NCBI GenBank assembly: GCA_963924555.1
Contig: OZ004589.1
Location: 1,054,001-1,118,000, forward strand
From: Crambe crambe
Lineage: Eukaryota > Porifera > Demospongiae > Poecilosclerida > Crambeidae
Direction: 5' to 3'
Length of the DNA: 64,000 nucleotides
Under the pieces are notes generated by a model, which saw only the letters and a list, made by a program, of their open reading frames with translations, did no database searches and had not been told where the DNA came from. Below, piece after piece: positions 12,701 through 22,100 of the stretch; the first letter of the stretch is position 1; every line of letters begins with the position of its first letter. The translations under genes were made by a program, and so were the position numbers.

Positions 12701-14837
12701 GCACACCATCCCATTAGGGTTGTACCATCCTATGCCCATATCATTAGTTAGATGTGACAGCACAAGGTCCTACCCCTCCCCCTTCCCATTTGAAAATAAA
12801 CAAACATACAAATAAACAAACAAACAAACAAACAAAACAACCAAAAAATAAACAAAAAAATAAACCATTATCTAGCTACATCCCTAGTTGTGGCCTTTCA
12901 CCAATGTATTTTATCTTCTACATGCAGCTGCCTCCTTCATCCACTACTTTTGAACTTGAAGTGATGCTAAACCGATACACCAATGCTGAAGAGAGAGAAG
13001 GCAGAAATAGAGACCATTGTGAAGGAGATGAAAATGGTTGCTCTCTAACGGCCACATTAATTTTGGACTGTCCTTGTGATAACATCTTCACCTTCTGTCT
13101 AAGACCACTTGGCACTACACAAGACAATAATAATGCCAATTGTCCTCTTGGAAGATTTGTGACCGGGTCCTTTGAAGATAATGACAACATTGATTTTACT
13201 CATGGAACTAATCTGATGAACTCTTTATCTAATCCATTGGTCTATCGAGGAAATCTATGGCCTGTGAGTCCTCCAGTAATACTATGAAAGTTTTGCCACA
13301 ATTTATTTGGAAAGGGGAGGGGGGAGGTGGCTTACTTCTTTCTCTGACACTAGATCGAGTATGTAGAGCAGGAATGCACAATGTACAACATTTGAGTCAC
13401 AGCGAGTGAGTAAGCAAGTATTTACTTTTGTGCTGATATTCATTTAACTCCTTAGAAGATTTTGCTGTGATTTATATGTAAGTGGCAGGCAGCTTCATAA
13501 ATAGAAAGCTGTAATGCTTACCTCAAAGCACTTAGATAAGTCTAGTGCCTACAATCTGCTTAGATAACCCTTGTGCCTGCTGCCCAAAAAGCTGTAGCTA
13601 GAATTCAAATCTTGCAATTACAACTTGAGCATGTGCATAAAGGGTGACCACACCGACATGTATACACATATGCCTGGACCGCTTATTTTGTAATCATCTG
13701 AAGCAGCTAATGAAAATCTTTTATGCTATAATAACTGCCTCTTTATTTATTTATTTATTTATTTTTCCAGGGAGATTTCCAGCTTTATGTGCGTGTTACT
13801 GACAATGATTATGGTTTAAGTTCAGATGACATTGTTGATCACATCTACTTTGAGATGTCCCTCTCCCCCGGGTCTCCTGCAGTCACTAGCAACCAAACTG
13901 GCATTTTTGGAAATGGAAGACTGGAAGCTCGTTTCAGTGTCCAGTGCAGTCCTAACTTCTTTGGGGAAAACTGCAACCTGACAAGTATGATGATAGATAA
14001 TTATTGCATGCACCTATATTCAGGGGGGAGAGGGGAACATGCAACTACAATATTACCATGGCAACTACAGTATTACCATGACTTCCCCTGCCATAGATGC
14101 CTTCACCACTCCACCTGCAACTACTGCACCTATGACTTCCCCTGCCTTCACCACTCCACCCGCCACTACTGCCACCACTGCACCTATGACTTCCCCTGCC
14201 TTCACCACTCGACCTGTCACTACTGCATCTCCCCCTACCCAAGCACCTCTTGCATCAGCCCCCATTATCGGAGGGGTCGTGGGGGCAATAGCTGTGATCG
14301 TGGTGGGTGTGATCCTCATTGTTCTGATTGTGGTGTGTGCTAAAGGTGGTTCCAAGGCTGGTCACCAGAGGTAAGATCCTTTCAGAATGCCATATAGAGC
14401 AACTGTTACTATTATCAATGCCATAAAGCAACCGTTACTGTTATCATAGCACTAGTAAGACCCTTTCAGAATGCCATGAAGCAATTGTTACTGCTATCAT
14501 AGCACTCTCCACATATGTGGATAAGCAACTGTCATGCATGTAGGGATGACCCCATATCCCTACTGGCATCACTTTCAGAATAAACAGTTTATTTCCTTTA
14601 CTTGTAATTGATTATACATGCAGGGAAGCTTCTTATCAAAATGGATCTAACGAGGTCCAAATGACAGCCAAAAGTGAGACTGATGTTGCATTCCCCATGA
14701 CCCACAGTGCTGGCATTGAAAACCCTTACATCTCGTATGAGACAGTACCACATCCTTCCACTCCTCCACCCGATTACCAGGAGAAAGCTGTCGTTGTGCC
14801 TCCAGTAGATGAGGAGCATGCCAGTAATGATTTATAA
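6742..14837 (+). CDS. Single-module MNNL (Delta/Jagged N-terminal) membrane protein, no DSL or EGF domains
   Basis: Five exons: 6742-6789 (signal peptide), 12928-13263, 13771-13984, 14097-14370, 14624-14837; 361 residues in phase. Residues about 17-199 match the Notch-ligand N-terminal MNNL/C2 domain: CPCDNIFTFCLRPLG, then NCPLGRFVTG, then NLWPGDFQLYVRV, ending at CSPNFFGENC. That last motif corresponds to the first cysteines of a DSL domain (compare CDEHYYGEGC in Delta). Coding then switches directly to a Thr/Pro-rich stalk (about 200-250), a transmembrane helix (about 254-279) and a 75-residue tail. The tail has NPYISY and PPPDY, a PPxY motif of the type bound by WW domains. There is no full DSL and no EGF repeat, so it cannot be a canonical Notch ligand; a decoy, adhesion or modulator role is speculation. 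Intron 1 is 6.1 kb and carries a transposon. Confidence 0.85.
7565..7594. repeat. Poly(T)-rich tract in intron 1
   Basis: A run of about 25 T preceded by short T/C blocks lies in intron 1 of MNNL gene copy 1. It is a simple low-complexity tract with no coding potential. Confidence 0.7.
8156..9250 (-). pseudogene. Decayed repeat-associated gene with Cys-rich C-terminus
   Basis: Read on the minus strand, fragments in different frames occur in this order: CNHEEADTRVIVHS, DTDVVTILIGAF, LPVFHALTDCDTASAFKGK followed by KTAWQAW, NQAREELFCRESRSIDRIPP, and a Cys-rich end VKCSCKGDYTRCKCAKANLQ. This order and these motifs recall a multicopy uncharacterised protein family common in cnidarian and other invertebrate genomes, generally treated as mobile-element associated. 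The HEEADT and TDV motifs suggest a nuclease-like fold, which is my inference. Several frameshifts and stops break it, so it is not expected to give a full protein. Its position between the transposon termini suggests it was cargo or the original mobility gene. Confidence 0.6.
9522..9547. repeat. (ATC)n microsatellite
   Basis: A perfect CAT/ATC trinucleotide run of about eight units lies inside the transposon; no coding frame uses it. Confidence 0.85.
9864..10163. mobile_element. Foldback MITE nested in the transposon
   Basis: Two arms of about 95-100 bp are inverted copies of each other: left 9866-9961 and right about 10061-10163. They share the core GGCCATGTAGGGTTAG, the segment GTACTTTTACCTATAG and TTCTGTGAACAAACATC. 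The ends read AAGTGAAAGG and its inverse. The sequence would form a long hairpin with a loop of about 100 bp. No coding potential is present. Confidence 0.75.
11021..12927. other. Rest of intron 1 of MNNL gene copy 1
   Basis: This non-coding stretch aligns closely with the second-unit intron at about 27466-30089. It holds a 19-bp G run at 12056-12074 and an AAAC/AAAT-rich microsatellite at about 12796-12860 just before exon 2. A single copy of the segment that is triplicated in the other unit lies at about 11708-12110. I see no gene. Confidence 0.6.
13264..13770. other. Intron 2 of MNNL gene copy 1
   Basis: A 507-bp intron lies between the two halves of the MNNL domain. It ends with an ATTT microsatellite (13740-13765) directly before the acceptor TTCCAG. 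No gene or structured element is seen. Confidence 0.6.
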
Positions 14838-15212
14838 CTAGCTAGTTACTTTACAGATACAGCATTATTTAAGCAGTAGTTTATATGACTAGTTTAAACT
14901 GCTATAATAATCATTGCTGCATAATTAGTTGTTATAGTTGTGAAACTGAAGATTATGTATGCGCTGATAGGGTAATCATACACTGAAACTGCATGCTCTG
15001 TTTAGCTAGAATCTGAGGTTCTTTTCCAGGGGGGTATGGCCATCTCTTAGAGCGGCAATAGCATGTGGAGTCACTAGCAAATATTTCTCCGCCATTTTAA
15101 AGCTACTGCATGCTGCATGGGTGCACATGAGGGGCACAGCCACAGGCGAGATAGCTTGATATGGAGCTAGCAGGAAGCATCATTTCAGCAGGCTAGCTAT
15201 TTATTTTGAATA

Positions 15213-15840
15213 GAAAAAAGTTTAGGGATGACCATTGCTCAAAAAATAAGCAAACAAGCTAGGGTAGGGATATCCAGTCAACAATCTCTACATATCATAC
15301 ATACAGTAAGGTAAAGCGGGGCTATTTCGAACGGCGGGTAATTCCGTATTGTTCAAATATTTCTGAAACTACTCAGGCTTCTGAGCTCAATGTTGGAGGA
15401 TATAATCTACCATAATAGTAGAATATACCTTTCAAAATAGAGCTCATAGGCTCGAGGAGTTTTGAAAATATTTGACCCTACGGAATAGCCCCACCGTTCG
15501 AAATAGCCCCGCTTTACCTTACTGCATTATATTATTTGAAACTTATGGCTTCGGCTTAACTGTAACGTATATGTAGGGATCCTTGATATACAGAACATAG
15601 ACCCCATTCCCTTCCTTTATCCCTGCATGACCATTAAAGTAAGCTAACAAGGGTAGGGATGAAGAAGGGAATGGGGTCTTTGTTCTGTATATCCAGCCAA
15701 TAATACATGCACATTATATCTGGCTAAGTGTGACATAGATCTATGTAGGGATTGTTGGCTGGATATACAGAACAAAGGCCTTTATCCCCGATTTGTTTGC
15801 TTACTTTTTTGAGCAATGGTCATCCCTACACTTTTTTTCA
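15213..15840. mobile_element. Composite foldback element
   Basis: The outer arms, 15213-15300 and 15738-15840, are inverted repeats sharing TAGGGATGACCATTGCTCAA and, further in, GATATCCAG with CAACAATC. Two more inverted pairs lie inside: 15304-15524 (described separately) and 15577-15690, where AGAACATAGACCCCATTCCC pairs with GGGAATGGGGTCTTTGTTCT. The structure is best read as successive insertions of hairpin MITEs into one another. No reading frame is present. Confidence 0.7.
15304..15524. mobile_element. Nested palindromic MITE
   Basis: The left end CAGTAAGGTAAAGCGGGGCT is matched by its exact inverse at 15505-15524. The arms continue through ATTTCGAACGG and its inverse. The 220-bp unit interrupts the larger foldback element, so it inserted later. 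Confidence 0.75.
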
Positions 15841-16059
15841 TTTCAAAGAAATGTTTTTCCCCTCACTTGTTCCTCTCTCTCTCTCTTAGAATAGCTAGTA
15901 CGTATAAATAAATGCAGGAGTTCATCTATGTAAATACAGGGACAGATGGAAGAAATTCAGCTACTGAAGAGCTAGTTAGTGACTGTCAAGTAATAAGCTA
16001 CTTGAAGAGCTAGCCAGTGACTGTTTTAGTATAGTTCTAACCTATTAGCATCCCATTCA

Positions 16060-16178
16060 CGATCCGGTGGCTCGAAGTTGAGCATGCGCGCGAGCGCGAG
16101 CGTGAAAATTTTGGCGCATGCGCGAACAGTGGCTCCCGCCTCCGCATAGCTTCTGTCCGCAAACGTACATGTACAAAA
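16060..16178 (+). promoter_or_regulatory. Promoter of receptor copy 2 with NRF-1-type palindrome
   Basis: The perfect palindrome GCGCATGCGC at 16114-16123 matches the NRF-1 consensus core. A related GCATGCGCGC lies at 16082-16091. Both are within 100 bp of the start codon at 16179. No TATA box is evident, so a CpG-type initiation region is inferred. Confidence 0.45.
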
Positions 16179-19100
16179 ATGAAGCTCCTTATACTGGTAC
16201 TGCTCTTGAGATGTGTCACAAGAGGGCAGGCACAAGGTATGTTCAATATACTATAGGTTTATTATAGGTATACCTAACAAACAATTGACTAGAGCAACAG
16301 TGGCTAAATAGCAGAGAGTGATATTGTAATTAATAGGGGGAGCAATGGAGAAAGGGTATAATGAATTCAAGATAAAGGAACAAATTTAATAAATTGACTG
16401 TTGAAACGTTATACAGTGGAAGGTTAATGTGTAATACCAAACCTTTTGTCAACAGTCATTAACTACCACTCCCACAGTTGACACAAACAATCTTTGCAAA
16501 TAAGAACAATAGGGACATTTTCATGTTCTGGAAGCTTGGACCTACATTTAGATTTAGCTTGTGGGGTCCATTTATGTATTTAGCATATATAGTCCAGAAC
16601 GGTCAAAGTAAAGTTGTTCAACTCTTGTGTTATTGATGATGAAAATATTTGGGAAATTTCATATCACTCCTACATATTCTTCTAAAGTTCCAGTAGCTCA
16701 CTGGCATAGGAACAGGGGAAGCCAGAGCTTCCCTATTCAAACAGAATGTAGGATTGGATAACTTGTTTTTATCTTAGCTAGCTTGGTACGTACAGCAATC
16801 AAAAATAGGATCACTGAATTTATAAAATATGAAGCTATGTAGCTATAGATAAACCACTGGTCAGACTGGAAGCTGAGAATATTTGTATGAAATTGCATAA
16901 TTTAGAGAATTTTGCTTTTATTTGAACTTTGAACTTTCATGTGACAGTAAAATTAGTAGCCTCGTCCCCCCAGGCCCTCTTTTTAGTTATGAATGTGGAG
17001 GGCCGGCCTGGTACGCGAAGTCACGGAGGGATAGAACTGGGGTAGAACCGTCTTAATTGGGCGTGGGCAGTGCACGAATATGACCAGGATCGACCTAAAG
17101 GCACCGGGTGTTCAGAAGAACTTCTGCTGTTTCTCTACAACAAAAAGACCAATTCGCTATGGCTATACAACCAAGGACTTACTAAAACTCGTGAAGAATT
17201 CTGAGGCCGATCTATTTATAATCCAGCTGAGCCTAAAATCTAGACTACTCGATAGCTTTACTATCTAGATGATAGGCAGCTCCGATACTATCTGCTGCTA
17301 GGCTAGCAAAGCGTAGCAAAACTCGAATTCAGTGGCAGCTCAATGGCTCAACGCCTCTTGGCCAGGCCATGTGCTAGTGCGTGGTCGTAGCACCGATTCG
17401 TCATGGTGACGTATGCGATGGGAATGCGTTTCCTTGGACACACCCACGCTATGGGGTTTCTATGGTTAGGTTCAAAGGTGAGATATATAGCATGGGATAC
17501 ACACAATGTCATGTTTAAAAGTCAGTGTATAATTATGGTGGAAGACATCAAACAATGAGTGATAGCCTCATGGGCATGGGTTGGGAGGGAGTGCATGACC
17601 AATAACTACCATAATATACTGAAAATCATGACTTTCCTAACCATCATAATCTGTCCACCAGACTCTCTTGTTCGCCGCTTGATAGTTTGATTGTTAAATG
17701 GCCAACCTACTGTACTCCAGCATGCACTGCAGTAGCTACACAGAAAATGAATAGTAAACAGATTAGCAAATCAGCTTAATATTTACCTTGTTATTGGAGT
17801 GTAGCTAAGTGGATCATTCTACTTTAAGGTATTGAAGAGCTGCAGTCTTTCTTCGGAAGTATATTAACTCATGACTGCTACTAGTAGTTAAATCATGCAG
17901 TGCCAGATTTGAGGCTACAACTTCACAGCTATACTACTAATTCAATTTGATGAATCAACTACATTTAAGTGATATTTGTCTCCTTTTTCTAATATGGATA
18001 CATTATAATAGAGCATGGTAACCAGGTTGTTGTCATTATTTTATTATTCAGTTCCTCCTCCTACCATTCTGACCAGTTCTCCTCAGTCCACTTCTATCAC
18101 CTTAACATGGAGCCAGTCTCCAGGGGATGTGGTCGACTCCTACCAAATCTCATACTCATTCACTATTAGAGGCTGTGGGATCCTAGTCAATCATGTAGCA
18201 TCAGCACCTGGTTCCTCCAGAGAGTACACTCTGACAGGATTGGAGGAGAACAGCGACTTTACCATTTCCATCACAGCCATGAATGGAGCAGGGAGTAGTC
18301 CACCTGCCACCACCACTGCAAGGACTGCAATAGCAGGTAGGATACATCCATCTAGCCTCGAACCCAGCCTCTTTTTCCTCTTTTTTTTGAAAGAGAGGCT
18401 GGGTTCGAGGCTAACATCCATCATGATATGCAGCTAGTGCATAAGTGTCATGTACTGTACACTGCAGCTCCTTCTGCTCCACCGGTTGATCTGATGGTAC
18501 TGGTTTCCTCCACCTCTCCCACTAACATCTCCCTCTTATGGGAGGAAGTTGAATGTGCTGACAGGAATGTGGATGGGATCACTGGATACCAAATAGTCAC
18601 TAGGACCACCTCTGATAATGTGATCAGAGACAGGGAAAGAGATCACAGTACTAGAATGTTCACTGCTAATCACCTCATTCCAAGGACAAACTACACATTT
18701 GAAGTTAATGCTCGCTATGATGATATCAACTTAAATAATCCATTATTTGGACCAGCAGCTGTAATAACAGGAGTCACTGCAGTACCACAAGGTAAGTCTT
18801 GCTGTGTAAATTGCTTACTAAGATATCATATTATGCACAATCCTACAGCTGTTGGTTTCTTCCTGGAAGGTGCGTTGTACCCCAACAACAGTGTGGTGTC
18901 CCTGACTGATATAGGAGAAGGCTACAATGCTCTGCACTGTCTCACTGACCTCGCCACCTGCTGTAGAGGAGCAGATGGTGGTTCAGCAGGAGAGTGGTTC
19001 CTTCCTGGACAGACTAGTCCAGTGATCAGTATCAATGCTCCTAATGCAGGCACAGAGAGCTTCACTAGAAGTAGAGGTCCCAGTGCAGTCCTCCTCAATT

Positions 19101-22100
19101 GTAGGACTGGTACTGTGGGGCACACTGGACTGTACACCTGTCAGGTGCCTGATGGGAGTGGCATGGAGAGAACTCTGTACATTGGAGTGGGTGCAGGTAC
19201 AGACTATACATCATGTGATATGCCATGTAGTATTAACCTTACATTTACAGGTGTTCCTGTCATCACTGACCTTGACTATGATCATGCTTCGGGGACCTTG
19301 ACATGTATATCTAGTGATGGACCTGTGGACTCAGTAACTTGGACAAAGGATGGGTCACTCATCACAGGAGACAGTTCAACCTTCTTTCTAACTCAGACCA
19401 TCACTAATGCAATATCATCTACCTACCATCACACCCTCTCCAGTTCAAACTCCTCTAACTTTGTGGGGAGCTTTACATGTACTATCAGGGATGCAGTTGG
19501 CAATAGTAACAGCAGAACTTGGACTTCCAATGGTATGGCAATGCATGTGTTGTGCTATATGATATGGTGTTCCTGTCCAGGTATTGAAATATCTAATGAT
19601 CCCTTTGTCGTCGGCAGTCGTGCAGTGGTCACTTGTTCCAGTGACTCTGGTGTCGTTGACAGAATAGAATGGGTGTCCAGGGAGGGGGAGGTGCTGGTCT
19701 CTGGGACGTCAATACAGCAGCTCATGTATGTAGTGGACCCAGTAAGGGACAACCTCCATGGGTCAGAGTTCATATGCAGTGTCATAAGAAATCAAATGGT
19801 CTTCAATCAGACACTACCACTAACTGTAATGGGTAAGTGATGGTAGTGAATAGCCCTCATTCATATTGTTGTTATGTAGTTCATGAAAACGCCATCTCTG
19901 TCACCATCAGCCAATCAGGGAGACCAGTAGCAGGGTCAGAGTTCAACCTGACCTGCACTGTATCTGAGGTCATTTCTGGCCTGACTGACATGCCTACTGC
20001 TGCATGGCTGGACTCAAATAACATGGAGATCACACAAGATATGACTGTTTCAAGGAGCGATAATGTCTCTTCTGCTATTTTGCGGTTTAATCCACTGAGG
20101 ACGTCTTTACAGCAACGATACACATGTTCAGGGAGCATTGTGTCCCCAGCTCTTACTAATCCTATGCGAGTCACAACAGACAGTACTTTCATAATAGAGA
20201 GTATGTTTAATAGTGACTGTTACTGCTAGTGCAGAAGTGAACTATTATACTATGCATCTTGCAGTTCCAACTCCTACTGTGTCCACTTCAGTGCCAGCTG
20301 GTCCTTTCGTTGCTGGAGGTATGGATAATGTTACTCTTAACTGTTCTGCCATGTTGGGTGCTGGTGTGGACAATCCTGCTGTTATCCAGTACAACTACAC
20401 TTGGCTGGACAGAGAAGGCAGAGAAATAGTGTCTGGGGGTCGCACCATCGTCACCCCCACTACCCCCTCCACCAGCTCCTCCTCCACTCTCACCCTCTCC
20501 CCCCTCAGCACCACTGACACCAACTTCACATGTAGAGTCACACTCAGTGATGCACGAAACTTACTGCGTCCCAGTGATCCTGGAGAGCAAAGAACTCATG
20601 CTAATGTCCTGAGTGAGTGCACTTTGGTACAGTATATTTATCATTATTTCTAATAATAAGCTATATTTTTAGCTCCCAGTGCCCCTGTGATGACGATTGA
20701 ATCTATCGGTGAATCCACTGCTGGAGTCAACCACATCCTCACCTGTACTGTGACCTTGGAACAAGATCTCAGGGCCCCACTCCTGATTCAGTGGACAGCA
20801 CCTAATGGAAGTATCATTGGGAATGAGACTCTAGTGGATGTGACAGTGTCCAGGTCTTCCAACAACCTGTCCCTCACCTTTGCCCCCCTCCACACCAGTC
20901 ATGGAGGCCAGTACTCCTGCATGGCCAGTGTGAATGTACCTGAGGCCAATGTCTTCATCAGTGGACAAGCCTCACTCGTTGCTACAGTTCAAAGTATGTG
21001 AGAACAGCCCATCATGTACATTAATTTGAACTTTCTTCTTCAGTCCCTATGCCTTCCCTGACCATCACTGGGTTACCTGTGAACGGGGGATTCCACACTG
21101 GCCTTCTCCTCACTCTCACTGGGAGGATAGAATTCAACCTTGCTGTGGACACACCCCTCACTGTGAATGGAATGTGGACTAAGACAAATCCATTCTCAGA
21201 CCTCACAGCTGATTCACGTGTGAGCATTAAAGGCCCTCACCAGGTGCTAGACAGTCTCATGATGGTGTTTGAAATCTACCTCACTGTGGACACTCTGAGT
21301 ATGTCTAGAGGAGATGGTGGAGACTACACCATCACACTGGACATTTCTTCACTCCCCTTCACGACAGGGACCACTGTCTCCCTCACACGTGGTATTGTAG
21401 TGCTAGGTAATATCATGTTCCCATTATAAAGTCAGTGGATTACTTTATCCTTTCATTTTATGCAGATTTTCCTCCTCAGCGAGTAAGTGTCTCTCCTGTG
21501 GAAGTGGGTGTGCCCACTGCTGGTGACAGTCATACTCTGGAATGTAATATCAGTCGTGCAGTTACATTATCCAACTCCACCCTGCTGGAGGTGGTGTGGT
21601 TGGACCCCAATAATAGAACAATCTCCTCTAACTCCAACTTCACCATCATGGGAGACACCAGCACCACAGCCACCTTCCTCACCAGTAGACTCACCTTCTC
21701 CTTCTTAAGGACCTCCCAGGGAGGGGATTACATCTGTTCTTCCAACATGACCATTCCTGGTGGGGAAGCCACTGATAATCCAGTATCCAGCACCATCAGT
21801 GTCAGAGTCATGAGTAAGTGAAGACTCTACCTATAATTAAATATTTCAATGTGCCATGTGACCATCCCTTCCACACAGTTACCCCAGCTGTGTCTAACAA
21901 TGTAACCCTTGTTCCCAGTCGAGGGGGCCCTTTTTATGTGGGAACTATCCTGACTCTCACCTGCACAGTGACTGTGGACAGGTCACTGGTGGATACTGAC
22001 ATTAACATCATGTTGAACTTTGCTAACATTACTAACTCCATGAGGATCAACACCACAGTCTCACGGCTGAATGATTCTACATTCAGGGGAGTTGCTCAGT

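Larger units (their letters stand above)
1..15018. repeat. Segmental duplication unit 1
   Basis: This block corresponds to 18234-34890. It includes the receptor from exon 2 onward plus the MNNL gene. Similarity stops after GTTTAGCTAGAATCTGA at about 15018; the partner reaches the same string at about 34890 and then diverges. The left boundary lies outside the window. Exon lengths of the receptor agree exactly for most cassettes. Confidence 0.85.
15019..16060. other. Intergenic spacer between unit 1 and receptor copy 2
   Basis: No gene is seen. The spacer is dominated by a composite foldback element (15213-15840, listed separately) and ends with a short CT microsatellite near 15873-15888. Confidence 0.6.

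Noticed and set aside
14045-14355. Minus-strand frames over the MNNL copy 1 stalk and transmembrane exon
   Set aside because: They are shadows of the repetitive Thr/Pro coding sequence on the plus strand.
17080-17268. 62-codon frame in receptor intron 1
   Set aside because: It is short, not recognised and inside a probable repeat; no splice partner was seen.
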